In this document: positions 43,224 through 51,414 of the stretch, in pieces | Position numbering within the stretch: the stretch's first letter is position 1 | Layout of the letters: the number at the start of each line of letters is the position of its first letter | From: Micavibrio_A sp041655955 | Lineage (GTDB): Bacteria > Pseudomonadota > Alphaproteobacteria > Micavibrionales > Micavibrionaceae | Length of the DNA stretch: 64,000 nucleotides | Direction: 5' to 3' | NCBI GenBank assembly: GCA_041655955.1 | Contig: JBBAEN010000002.1 | Coordinates: forward strand, 248,001 to 312,000 | Program-made: the position numbers and the translations under genes | Notes under the pieces: generated by a model | Told to the model about the DNA's origin: nothing | Databases searched by the model: none | The model's input: only the letters and a program-made list of their open reading frames with translations

Positions 43224-43769
43224 ATGGGTCGTTTCGAGAGTATCAATATCCTGTGGCCGCCGGCGGGGTGGAGCCAGCTGGCAGCCATCGAGGCATCGTC
43301 CGGTCAGGCCGTGTCAAAGAATATCCTCAAAGCGCGGATATTCGGTCTTCAATATAGTATCGATTCCGTCCCGCTCTTTAAGGACGACACCAAGCTTTTC
43401 CGCCACGATATAGCGGTTACGGGGTGGGAATATTCCATCTTGAACGAAAGCACGGAATATCCCGTTCTTTCACTTTCCGTAATGGACAGGTTCGATTGCG
43501 GCCTGCCCCGTGAATGTTTTGTTACGGATATCAGGAGCTATGATACGGCAACGCCGCACACGCGCCGCTCCGCCAACAGGGCGGTGAGCGCGGCGCTGTT
43601 CCTCATCAAGCAAATAGCCGGCGGCAACGTGCCGGACGTGAACCGGGTTTTACGGATTTACAAGCTGCACCCCGCGCAGGCCATTATGTACAGGGACGAG
43701 CGGCCTTTGGAATATGATCTAAGGCGCGTTTTCATGGAAAAGCAGAGCGTGGTCAAGGGCGGCTGTTAA
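43224..43769 (+). CDS. Hypothetical soluble protein
   Basis: 181 residues from the ATG at 43224 behind AAGGGGAGT. No signal or membrane segment. FESINILWPPAGWSQLAAIEASSG start and a middle stretch FRHDIAVTGWEYSILNESTEYPVLSLSVMDRF. No family recognised. It stands alone; the 213 bp before it are AT-rich and include the palindrome TTGTAA-AA-TTACAA near 43018, which may belong to its promoter. It ends 11 bp from prmA, tail to tail, without a terminator. Confidence 0.6.
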   Translation: MGRFESINILWPPAGWSQLAAIEASSGQAVSKNILKARIFGLQYSIDSVPLFKDDTKLFRHDIAVTGWEYSILNESTEYPVLSLSVMDRFDCGLPRECFVTDIRSYDTATPHTRRSANRAVSAALFLIKQIAGGNVPDVNRVLRIYKLHPAQAIMYRDERPLEYDLRRVFMEKQSVVKGGC

Positions 43770-43780
43770 AAACCCGGCTG

Positions 43781-44683
43781 TCAGGCCTTTTTCTTGACCA
43801 GAAGAAGGGTCATCCATTCATCGCCGGGAAAGCCGGCTTCCAGCACCAGACCTTGCGCGGCATAGGCCGCCTCCACCCGCGCCGCCTGTTCTTGCAGCAT
43901 GCCGGACAGGATGAGATACCCCCCGTCCGCCAAAGCTTTGGCCTGTGACTGCGCCATGTCAATCAGGGGCGCCGCCAGAATATTGGCGATGATAAAGTCA
44001 AAGGGCGCATTGTTCCAGACGGGGCTTTGCGCCTCGTACCCTTCGCTTTGATAGGCGGTAATTGTCGCGGCTTTATTGGCCTCGATATGGCGCAGGGTCA
44101 CGCGGACGCATTCGGGATCGTTGTCCGCGGCTTCGATCGGAATGTCCGGCCAGAGCTTTGCCGCCCCGATGGCGAGAATGCCGGAGCCGCAGCCCATATC
44201 GAGGATGTTTTTGGGGGTAAAGCCGCTCTTTTTAACATGGTCTATGGCAAGGAGGCAGCGCGAGGTCGTGCCATGCTCGCCGGAGCCGAACGCCGTCGCG
44301 GCCTCGATCATCAAGGGGATTTCACCGTCAGGCAAAGGCCCCGCGTAATGGGAGCCGTAAATAAAGAAAGGCCCGACGGAAAAAGGCGGCAGGGCATGAT
44401 AGCTTTCCGCCAGCCAGTCGCGGTTTTCGTCCAGCTCTTCTATCGCGGGCGGGCCGATAATGTCCGCATCCAAACCGGATTCGGCGGCGGCCTCCGTCAA
44501 GGCGCAAAGCATCGCATCCGTATCCGGCGGGCCTTCCCATGTCCAAAGAAAGTCCCATCCCGCTTTATCCTTCTTGCAAGAGGCGGACAGGGCTTCTTCC
44601 CCGAACAGGGCCGAAAAAACGCCGGCCTGTTCATCGTCCAGCCCGGCATTTATCCGTATTGTTACAGTGTAATAGGGGGAAAT
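43781..44683 (-). CDS. prmA: Ribosomal protein L11 methyltransferase PrmA with AUU start
   Basis: 300 residues if started at ATT 44681-44683. The methyltransferase part is clear: FGSGEHGTTSRCLLAID, ILDMGCGSGILAIGAAKLWP (SAM motif I) and FDFIIANILAAPL (NxL-type motif). Homologues need about 60 residues before the first in-frame ATG at 44512, and those residues are present and PrmA-like (DRDWLAE-type segment, WDFLWTWEGPPD), yet no ATG, GTG or TTG occurs upstream. The ATT lies eight bases after a GAGG and four after the previous stop. Trimethylates ribosomal protein L11. Confidence 0.88.
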   Translation of the reverse strand: MSPYYTVTIRINAGLDDEQAGVFSALFGEEALSASCKKDKAGWDFLWTWEGPPDTDAMLCALTEAAAESGLDADIIGPPAIEELDENRDWLAESYHALPPFSVGPFFIYGSHYAGPLPDGEIPLMIEAATAFGSGEHGTTSRCLLAIDHVKKSGFTPKNILDMGCGSGILAIGAAKLWPDIPIEAADNDPECVRVTLRHIEANKAATITAYQSEGYEAQSPVWNNAPFDFIIANILAAPLIDMAQSQAKALADGGYLILSGMLQEQAARVEAAYAAQGLVLEAGFPGDEWMTLLLVKKKA

Positions 44684-44686
44684 GGC

Positions 44687-45094
44687 TTAATCCTCGTCTT
44701 CTTCCGCGATGTCTTCGCCCATATCGTCGTCATCGAGATCGTCGAGATCTTCCCCGTCCAGATCGTCCAGATCATCGTCGCCAAGGCCGAGATCGTCGTC
44801 GTCTTCGTCCTCTTCATCTTCCCCGATTTCTTCGAGGCTGACGGTTTCGTCGTCGTCATCCATTTCGAGCGTTTCATCCTCATCGGTTTCGATGACGGGC
44901 GCGTCGTCCTCTACCTGGCTGTCGTCGGCTTCGGCGGCGATGCGGCCGCGGCGGGCCTTTACCTTGATTTCGCCGGTAAATTCCGTATTACAGCCGGGGC
45001 AGATAATGGGCTTTTTATTCAAGTCGTAAAAGCGTGCGCCGCAGCTCATGCAAATACGTTTCAATCCTTTGAGATCGGCCAAGTTCCCCTCCAT
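44687..45094 (-). CDS. TIGR02300-family protein (FYDLN motif, acidic tail)
   Basis: About 135 residues. GLKRICMSCGARFYDLNKKPIICPGCNTEF is a zinc-ribbon with two CxxC pairs and the FYDLN signature, followed by an about 80-residue tail that is mostly Asp and Glu. The family is known mainly from alphaproteobacteria and has no settled function. The ATG at 45094 is possible, but the TTG at 45082 has GGAGGGG directly in front and gives the more typical length. The end carries the ribosome site of prmA, so the two are coupled. Confidence 0.85.
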   Translation of the reverse strand: MEGNLADLKGLKRICMSCGARFYDLNKKPIICPGCNTEFTGEIKVKARRGRIAAEADDSQVEDDAPVIETDEDETLEMDDDDETVSLEEIGEDEEDEDDDDLGLGDDDLDDLDGEDLDDLDDDDMGEDIAEEDED

Positions 45095-45276
45095 TCGAGG
45101 TGTTGATAGGCTAGGTTTTCCAGATGGTTTCTGGTTGCCCGATTTTCCGGCTCCTGTCAAACGAAACCCATAAAAAAATACATTCTTGAAACCGGTTGCC
45201 CGCATCCCCATATTTCTATTAACCTATTCGTGCTATTGTAGGTTATCGCCCTTTCTGGGCCATCAGGAGGAATTTC

Positions 45277-46407
45277 ATGCATAAACCGGTTGTCATTTGC
45301 GGCTATAAGCGTACCCCCTTCCATTTCGCGGGCAAAGGCGCGCTGGCCGGCGTCCGGCCCGACGATATGGCCGCCGAAACCATCAAGGCGCTGATTGCCG
45401 AAACTGGCGTTAATCCGGCGGACATCGAGGATCTGGTCATGGGCTGCGCCTTTCCGGAGGCCGAGCAGGGCTTTAACCTCGGGAAAATCGTGGCCCAGCT
45501 TGCGGGGCTTCCCGAATCCGTGGCGGGGGTTACGGTCAACCGTTTTTGCGGCTCCTCGATGACGTCCGTTCATATCGCGGCGGGCTATATCCAGATGGGG
45601 GCGGGCGACGCCTATATTTGCGCCGGGGTCGAATCGATGACCCGCATCCCGATGGGCGGCTTCAACCCGATGCCGAACCCGAAACTTGGCGAAATCTATC
45701 CGCAGGCCTATATGAATATGGGCGAAACGGCGGAAAACCTTGCGAAGAAATATTCCGTTTCCCGCGCCGAACAGGAAGAATTCGCGGCGCTCTCGCAGCA
45801 AAAAGCCGCAAAAGCGCGTGCTTCGGGCCATTTCAAGGATGAGATTGTCCCTATCGAAGGGGTGAGCGAAGACGGGACGATCCGCGAAGGCACGACCGCC
45901 GAAAGCCTTGCGGGCCTGAAGCTCGCCTTCGATGAAAACGGCACGGTGACCGCCGGAACGGCCTCGCCTTTGACCGACGGTGCGGCGGCGGTGCTGGTTT
46001 GTTCGGAAGACTATGCCGATAAGCACAAGCTCCCCAAACTGGCCCGCGTCAAATCCGTGGCGGCGGCGGGATGTGCGGCGGAAATCATGGGGATCGGCCC
46101 TGTGCCTGCGTCGCAAAAAGCGCTTTCCCGCGCGGGGCTAACCATCAAGGACATGGATATTGTCGAATTGAACGAAGCGTTTGCGGCGCAATCCATTCCG
46201 GTCGTGCGTGATCTCGGCATCGACCCTGCAAAGCTCAATCTCGACGGCGGGGCGATTGCGCTCGGCCACCCGCTCGGCGCGTCGGGCGCCCGCATCGTCG
46301 GCAAGCTCGCCTCACTTTTGAAACGCGAGAAAAAGAAATACGGCCTCGCTACCATGTGTATCGGCGGCGGGCAGGGTACGGCCATCGTTCTGGAATCGGT
46401 AGAGTAA
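45277..46407 (+). CDS. Acetyl-CoA acyltransferase (thiolase)
   Basis: 376 residues, slightly short for the family (about 390). Nucleophile Cys 91 in NRFCGSSMTS, QAEIMGIGPVPA-type segment (CAAEIMGIGPVP), the NEAFAAQ motif, GGAIALGHPLGASGAR with the catalytic His and CIGGGQGTA with the second Cys. It sits 10 nt before the hydroxyacyl-CoA dehydrogenase gene, which points to beta-oxidation (FadA/FadI type) rather than acetoacetyl-CoA synthesis. AGGAGG precedes the ATG. Confidence 0.93.
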   Translation: MHKPVVICGYKRTPFHFAGKGALAGVRPDDMAAETIKALIAETGVNPADIEDLVMGCAFPEAEQGFNLGKIVAQLAGLPESVAGVTVNRFCGSSMTSVHIAAGYIQMGAGDAYICAGVESMTRIPMGGFNPMPNPKLGEIYPQAYMNMGETAENLAKKYSVSRAEQEEFAALSQQKAAKARASGHFKDEIVPIEGVSEDGTIREGTTAESLAGLKLAFDENGTVTAGTASPLTDGAAAVLVCSEDYADKHKLPKLARVKSVAAAGCAAEIMGIGPVPASQKALSRAGLTIKDMDIVELNEAFAAQSIPVVRDLGIDPAKLNLDGGAIALGHPLGASGARIVGKLASLLKREKKKYGLATMCIGGGQGTAIVLESVE

Positions 46408-46417
46408 GGAGCGCGGC

Positions 46418-48823
46418 ATGACCATCCAAAAAGTCGCTGTTATCGGTTCTGGCGTCATGGGAAGCGGCATTGCGGCGCAGGTCGCGAATGCGGGCATTCC
46501 CGTTATCCTGCTGGACATCGTGCCGGGCAATCTGGCCGAAGGGGAAGACCGCAGCAAAATCGCCAAGGGCGCTGTTGAAAGGCTTTTGAAAACCGACCCC
46601 GCGCCGCTTATGTCCGCGCGCAACGCAAAGCTGATTACGCCCGGCAACCTTGAAGACGATCTGGCCTTGCTGGAGGATTGCGACTGGATTGTCGAGGTCG
46701 TCCTTGAAGATCTTAAAATCAAGCACGCGACCTATGAGAAGATCGCAAAACACCGCAAAAAGGGCGCGATTGTTTCATCAAACACTTCGACCATCCCCCT
46801 CGAACTTTTGACGGAGAAAATGGATGCGGCGATGAAGAGCCGCTTCCTCATCACCCATTTTTTCAACCCGCCGCGCTATTTGCGCCTTTTGGAGATCGTG
46901 ACGGGCAAGGATACGGACAAGGATGCGGTCAAAATAGTCACCGATTTTTGCGATATAAAACTCGGCAAGGGCGTGGTGAAATGCAAGGACACGCCCGGTT
47001 TTATCGTCAACCGTATTTTGACTTATTTCATGCAGACCGCGCTCAATGTCGCGGTCGGGGACAAGGTGCCGATCGAGGTCGCGGACGCCGTCCTCTCCAA
47101 ACCCGTCGGCATTCCGAAGACGGGCGTGTTCGGGCTTATCGATCTGGTCGGCGTCGATTTGATGCCGCATCTGGCGGATTCGCTTCTTGCGACGCTGCCG
47201 AAGGACGATGCCTACCGCACGATCTATAAGGATTACGGTTTTATCGAAGGGATGATCAAGGCGGGCTATACGGGCCGCAAGGGTAAGGGCGGTTTCTACC
47301 GCCTGAATCCGGATCCTTCCAAGGGAAGGGAAAAACAGGCTTTGCGCCTTGATGCCGGATCGTTCGATGAAGGGCAGTATGTGAAGGCGGGCAAACCGAA
47401 ACTCGCTTCGATGGAGGCGGGCAAGAAAGGATTGCGCGCCGTCGTCGAAACGGATGATGCGGGCGGGCAATATGCGTGGAAAGTTCTGCGCGACACGCTC
47501 GTCTATGCGGCTTCGCTGGTACCCGCCATCGCCGATACGGTGGCGGAGGTTGACGAGGCCATGCGCCTTGGCACCAACTGGAAAAAAGGCCCGTTCGAGA
47601 TGATAGACGATCTCGGCCCCGCATGGTTCGCCGCGAAATTAAAGGAAGAGGGGATAGAGGTTCCGGCTCTCCTCGCCGCCGTGGGCGACGGAAAATTCTA
47701 TAGGGTCGAAGGCGGCAGGCTTTCCTATTTCGGCGGGGATGGAAAATATCACGCCGTTAAGCGGGCCGAAGGCGTTTTGCTTTTGTCCGATATCAAGCTT
47801 TCCTCGGAACCCGTGATCAAAACTTCGTCCGCATCCGTGTGGGACGTGGGCGACGGCGTGTTGTGCGTCGAGTTCACAGGGAAAATGAACGCGCTCGACG
47901 ATCAGGTTTTCGAGGCGTACCAGCAGGCCATCAAGCTCATCACCAAGGGCGACCAGTATAAGGCCATGGTGATTTACAATGAAGGCTCGCATTTTTCCGC
48001 GGGCGCCAATCTCGGCCTTGCGATCTTTGCGATGAATATCGCCCTCTGGCCGCAGATAGAAGAACTGGTTAGCGGCGGGCAGAAAATCTATAAGGCGCTT
48101 AAATACGCGCCTTTCCCCGTCGTGGCCGCGCCGTCCGGCATGGCGCTTGGCGGCGGGTGCGAGATTTTGCTGCATGCCGACCATGTGCAGGCCCACGCCG
48201 AAACCTATACCGGCCTTGTCGAGGTCGGCGTCGGGCTTATCCCCGGCTGGGGCGGCTGCAAGGAAATGCTTTTGCGTTATCAGCAGGAAGAGCGCGAACA
48301 GTATGACAAGCGCACCGGTGGCAAGAAGCTCTGGTTCGCGCCGAAGAACACGCCGATGGGCGCGGTGCGCAAGGCTTTTGAAACGATCGGCCTTGCGAAA
48401 GTCGCCAAGAGCGCGCAGGAAGCCAAGGAGCTTAAATATCTCAAGAAAACCGACGGCATCACCATGAACCGCGACCGCCTTCTTTATGACGCGAAACAAA
48501 AGGCGCTGGAGCTGGCCGCGGATTACGCGCCGCCGGAACCTGTCACGGAGATCCGCCTTCCCGGCCCGACCGCGCGTTTCGCGCTCGATATGGCGGTTGC
48601 CGATATGCGCAAGAACGGCAAGGCGACGCCCTATGACGTCGTCGTGTCTTCCGCTGTGGCGCGGGTTCTTTCCGGCGGCGACAAGGCCGACTGGACGAAG
48701 CCCGTTTCAGAGGACGATCTCTATAAGCTCGAACGCGAAGAGTTCATGAAACTTATCCGCCACGAAGGCACGCAAATGCGTATCGAGCATATGCTGGAAA
48801 AGGGCAAGCCGTTACGGAATTAA
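46418..48823 (+). CDS. FadN-type 3-hydroxyacyl-CoA dehydrogenase / enoyl-CoA hydratase
   Basis: 801 residues. The dehydrogenase comes first: AVIGSGVMGSGIAAQVANAG (NAD site), SNTSTIPLE, ITHFFNPPRYLRLLEIV, DTPGFIVNRI; the hydratase/isomerase domain lies near 490-680 with EGSHFSAGANL (oxyanion loop) and ALGGGCEILLHADHV. This order is the reverse of E. coli FadB and matches Bacillus FadN. Carries out the second and third steps of beta-oxidation, together with the thiolase 10 nt upstream. Ends before a strong terminator. Confidence 0.93.
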   Translation: MTIQKVAVIGSGVMGSGIAAQVANAGIPVILLDIVPGNLAEGEDRSKIAKGAVERLLKTDPAPLMSARNAKLITPGNLEDDLALLEDCDWIVEVVLEDLKIKHATYEKIAKHRKKGAIVSSNTSTIPLELLTEKMDAAMKSRFLITHFFNPPRYLRLLEIVTGKDTDKDAVKIVTDFCDIKLGKGVVKCKDTPGFIVNRILTYFMQTALNVAVGDKVPIEVADAVLSKPVGIPKTGVFGLIDLVGVDLMPHLADSLLATLPKDDAYRTIYKDYGFIEGMIKAGYTGRKGKGGFYRLNPDPSKGREKQALRLDAGSFDEGQYVKAGKPKLASMEAGKKGLRAVVETDDAGGQYAWKVLRDTLVYAASLVPAIADTVAEVDEAMRLGTNWKKGPFEMIDDLGPAWFAAKLKEEGIEVPALLAAVGDGKFYRVEGGRLSYFGGDGKYHAVKRAEGVLLLSDIKLSSEPVIKTSSASVWDVGDGVLCVEFTGKMNALDDQVFEAYQQAIKLITKGDQYKAMVIYNEGSHFSAGANLGLAIFAMNIALWPQIEELVSGGQKIYKALKYAPFPVVAAPSGMALGGGCEILLHADHVQAHAETYTGLVEVGVGLIPGWGGCKEMLLRYQQEEREQYDKRTGGKKLWFAPKNTPMGAVRKAFETIGLAKVAKSAQEAKELKYLKKTDGITMNRDRLLYDAKQKALELAADYAPPEPVTEIRLPGPTARFALDMAVADMRKNGKATPYDVVVSSAVARVLSGGDKADWTKPVSEDDLYKLEREEFMKLIRHEGTQMRIEHMLEKGKPLRN

Positions 48824-48881
48824 AGAACCGCCGGGGCGGCCGGCATTAGCATGCGTTGCGGGTTCGTATTAAGCAGGGAAT

Positions 48882-48915
48882 AAAAAAGCCGCTCTTATGC
48901 AGAGCGGCTTTCAAT
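48882..48915. terminator. Bidirectional terminator
   Basis: GCCGCTCT/AGAGCGGC stem with a five-base loop, A-run before and T-rich sequence after. It stops the beta-oxidation operon on the plus strand and the small lipoprotein gene on the minus strand. Confidence 0.85.
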
Positions 48916-48932
48916 TTTTGCTGCAGACGAAA

Positions 48933-49061
48933 TTACTTCGTTTGTGCGCGTTCAAACGTGCGGTCGGCCTGGTACGTGCCTTGGGTTTCGGCATGGCCGG
49001 AAGCGCAGGCTGCGACAGCCAGAACGGCAAGAACAGGAATGAATTTAACGAATTTGGTCAT
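48933..49061 (-). CDS. Small lipoprotein (entericidin-like size)
   Basis: 42 residues read directly from the sequence: MTKFVKFIPVLAVLAVAACA then a mature part of about 23 residues (ASGHAETQGTY..., ending RAQTK). Lipobox AVAAC gives an acylated Cys at position 19. It has the stop just inside the shared terminator and GGGAGAAACC in front of the ATG. It resembles the many tiny envelope lipoproteins (entericidin type), but no family can be assigned from so few residues. Confidence 0.75.
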   Translation of the reverse strand: MTKFVKFIPVLAVLAVAACASGHAETQGTYQADRTFERAQTK

Positions 49062-49279
49062 TGTGGTTTCTCCCAACAGGTAAAGTTAACTGCGTGAAAC
49101 TATGAATGGATTTGGGCCAAAGTCAATTATCCGCCCGCGCCGCGCACCGTTTTCTCCCACGTGCCGTCCGCCTCGCTTTTGCCGGAAGGCGCAGGCTTAA
49201 TCTATTGAAAATAAAGGAAATATTTTCTCCCTTTTACAATCCGCCACTGTGGCAATCTTGCAACAAAGGCGAATCGAAT

Positions 49280-50101
49280 TTATTCGGCGGTGAGCCAGCC
49301 ATGCGGATGGCTGTGAAGTCCCAGTTTTCGGGCCATAAAGGGGAGCAGGGCTTCCATCCGTTCGGGGATTTGATAGGGCGCATTGAAAAGCACGAATCCG
49401 CATCCGTTGAATGTGCTTTCCTGCCCGCGCGGGTGTAAAAGTGTTTCGCAATACCATGTGCGCGGCAGGCCAAGGGTCTTTGCGGCGCCGAGCATGGCAT
49501 CGACGTTTAAATGCGCCTTGACCGGATACCAGAGAATAAAGCATCCCGTCGCAAAGCGCTTTTTCCATTCCTGCATTTGCCGGATAAGTTTTTCAAACTC
49601 GTCGGTTTTTTCAAAGGGCGGGTCGATCAGGACGATGCCGCGCTTTTCCCTGGGTGGAAGATTGGCGCGGATAAGTTCATAAGCGTCCAGATGCGTCACG
49701 CGGGCGTTTTTAAAGCCCCGTAAGTTATGCGCCAGCGTTTCATAATCTTGCGGATGAAGCTCGTTGGCGATCAGCCTGTCCTGCCCGCGCAGCATTTGCG
49801 CGCAAAGAAGGGGGGAGCCGGGATAGGCGTTCTTTTGATAAAAGGGCCGGATCAGATCGTAATAAAGGGCAAAGTCCGGAGGCATGCCGGACGCTTCGTC
49901 AAAACGCCCTATGCCCGCTTTATATTCGTTCGTTTTTTGTGCCTCTATAGAAGAAAGATCGTAAAGCCCAAGCCCGCCATGGGCGTCGATGACGCAAAAT
50001 CCGGCCTCTTTCTTTTTAAAATGGTCGAGGGCAAGGCATAGCACCAGATGTTTCATGACATCGGCAAAATTCCCTGCGTGATAGATATGGCGGTAATTCA
50101 T
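49280..50101 (-). CDS. rlmJ: 23S rRNA (adenine2030-N6)-methyltransferase RlmJ
   Basis: 273 residues. MNYRHIYHAGNFADVMKHLVL start, FCVIDAHGGLGLYDL (SAM-binding), NELHPQDYETL, and the catalytic IVLIDPPFEKTDEF (DPPF motif), then CFILWYPVK and a C-terminal GCGFVLFNAPYQI. This is the RlmJ (YhiR) pattern, formerly linked to competence. Complete and of normal length. The 218 bp between its end and the lipoprotein gene hold nothing I can identify. Confidence 0.95.
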   Translation of the reverse strand: MNYRHIYHAGNFADVMKHLVLCLALDHFKKKEAGFCVIDAHGGLGLYDLSSIEAQKTNEYKAGIGRFDEASGMPPDFALYYDLIRPFYQKNAYPGSPLLCAQMLRGQDRLIANELHPQDYETLAHNLRGFKNARVTHLDAYELIRANLPPREKRGIVLIDPPFEKTDEFEKLIRQMQEWKKRFATGCFILWYPVKAHLNVDAMLGAAKTLGLPRTWYCETLLHPRGQESTFNGCGFVLFNAPYQIPERMEALLPFMARKLGLHSHPHGWLTAE

Positions 50102-50134
50102 GGACGCAACTAAAACACCGCGCCGCCCATGAAA

Positions 50135-50485
50135 TCAAGCCTTATGCTGATCATAGGCCCGCAAGGCATCGGCGGCATACATGAGGGAGGGGCCGCCGCC
50201 CATATAAACCGCCATGGCCATGGTTTCGGCAATTTCTTCACGCGTGGCGCCGAGATCGACAAGAGCTTTCGTATGAAAGCCGATACAGCCGTCGCACCGA
50301 ACCCCGACGCCGAGGGCCAGCGCGATAAGTTCCTTGGTTTTTTTGTCGAGCGCGCCGTCCTGCGTTGCGCCTTTGGCCAGAGCGGAAAAGCCCGCCATCG
50401 CATCGGGGGCCATCTTGCGCAAATGGCCCATATATTCGGCTATGTTTTTTGTGATCTCTTTATAATCTTTGTAATTTTCAGTCAT
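50135..50485 (-). CDS. AhpD/carboxymuconolactone decarboxylase-family protein
   Basis: 116 residues. The active-site segment VRCDGCIGFHTKALVDLGATREEI has the CxxCxxxH arrangement of AhpD-like peroxidase-linked proteins, followed by MAVYMGGGPSLMYAADALRA. Such small family members act as thiol-dependent reductases. Its start overlaps the end of the rhodanese gene by eight bases and the BigR-like repressor lies beyond, suggesting a job in sulfur-species or peroxide detoxification. Confidence 0.88.
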   Translation of the reverse strand: MTENYKDYKEITKNIAEYMGHLRKMAPDAMAGFSALAKGATQDGALDKKTKELIALALGVGVRCDGCIGFHTKALVDLGATREEIAETMAMAVYMGGGPSLMYAADALRAYDQHKA

Positions 50486-51017
50486 GATTTTCTCCTTTTT
50501 TATTATTCCACGGGGCGCGGGCCAGCAGCAGCGCCATGCCGCACCAGTCCGTTATCCCTGAAAAAACCAGCCCCGCGCCGATGAAAGCGGATAGCAGGTA
50601 GAATACGGGGTTTATGAACGCCCCCAAAGAAAGACCTGATAAAACCAGTGCGCCAGCGGTGATCCGCACCTGCCGTTCCAGCGAAAGTGCCGCCCCATGC
50701 TCTAATGCGACCCCGCAAGCGGAGCAGGCGTCAAGCCCGCCTTCCACGATGACGGTTTCTGTGAGGCCGGAAAGAATATGCGCGGCTTTTTCCGCGCGGC
50801 TGCCGCTACGGCAGAGAATGTAAAGAGGCCCCGCGGCAAGGGAATGACCGTAATTATCCATGAAGCGCCGTGCGTCGAGCCGGTGCAAGGGGATGTGAAT
50901 AAAATTTTGATCCAGGCAGGCGGTAGCGCGCTCAACGCCCGTGCGGACGTCCAAAATATTTACGGCTTCGCCTTGCGCGATAATGGTGGAAAACTGCTGC
51001 GCGGAGATTGTTTTCAT
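50478..51017 (-). CDS. Rhodanese fused to a DUF2892 membrane segment
   Basis: 179 residues. Rhodanese domain with VNILDVRTGVERA and the active Cys 69 in YILCRSGSRAEKA, then a C-terminal pair of helices (RITAGALVLSGLSLGAF and YLLSAFIGAGLVFSGITDWCGM), the DUF2892 module. This fusion is common in sulfide-responsive operons, handling persulfide sulfur at the membrane. Divergent from the repressor gene with an AT-rich palindromic region in between. First gene of a two-gene operon with the AhpD-like protein. Confidence 0.92.
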   Translation of the reverse strand: MKTISAQQFSTIIAQGEAVNILDVRTGVERATACLDQNFIHIPLHRLDARRFMDNYGHSLAAGPLYILCRSGSRAEKAAHILSGLTETVIVEGGLDACSACGVALEHGAALSLERQVRITAGALVLSGLSLGAFINPVFYLLSAFIGAGLVFSGITDWCGMALLLARAPWNNKKGENHD

Positions 51018-51030
51018 GCGTTCACGCCTT

Positions 51031-51060
51031 TATTATTTTAATAAATAATAATTTAATTAT
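51031..51060. promoter_or_regulatory. Probable BigR/SqrR-type operator
   Basis: Two overlapping AT-only inverted repeats, TATTATT-6-AATAATA (51031-51050) and AATAAT-TTA-ATTATT (51046-51060), in the 89-bp divergent region between the rhodanese operon and the ArsR-family gene. AT-rich palindromes at such positions are typical operators of persulfide-sensing ArsR proteins. Confidence 0.6.
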
Positions 51061-51106
51061 TCTTAAAATAACTGTAGTGGGTGAAAAAGTCAAGGAGAGG
51101 CGCGCC

Positions 51107-51412
51107 ATGAACAAAACCGAAAGGAAAAACCTACTGAAAGCCGCGGATTTGCTTAAAATCCTTTCCCATCCGGTCAGGCTGGCAATCCTGTGCGACCTGA
51201 TGCATAACGGGGAGATGAGCGCGGGGGAGATTTTCAAGGCGCAGGAAAAAAGTGCGGGCGCATCGCAGGTCTCGCAATATCTTGCCGAATTCCGCCGCCG
51301 TAAATATGTCCGATCCCGCAAGGCCGGACAGAATGTTTTTTACAGCTTCTCCTCGCCGCTTATCGAATCGGTTATTTCCCCGCTCTATCAGGAGTTTTGC
51401 AAAAAGAAATAA
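51107..51412 (+). CDS. ArsR-family repressor of BigR/SqrR type
   Basis: 101 residues from the ATG at 51107 behind AAGGAGAGG. Winged-helix with LKILSHPVRLAILCDLMHNGEMSAGEI and SQVSQYLAEFRRRKYVRSRKAGQNVFYSF. It carries the two cysteines expected of persulfide sensors: Cys 29 in RLAILC and Cys 98 near the C-terminus (YQEFC). In that family the pair forms a tetrasulfide bridge on persulfide exposure and releases DNA. It likely controls itself and the divergent rhodanese-AhpD genes. Metal-site residues of ArsR/SmtB are not evident. Confidence 0.85.
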   Translation: MNKTERKNLLKAADLLKILSHPVRLAILCDLMHNGEMSAGEIFKAQEKSAGASQVSQYLAEFRRRKYVRSRKAGQNVFYSFSSPLIESVISPLYQEFCKKK

Positions 51413-51414
51413 AG

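Noticed and set aside
44709..45029. Plus-strand frame made almost wholly of Ser, Pro and Arg
   Set aside because: It is the complement of the Asp/Glu tail of the TIGR02300 gene.
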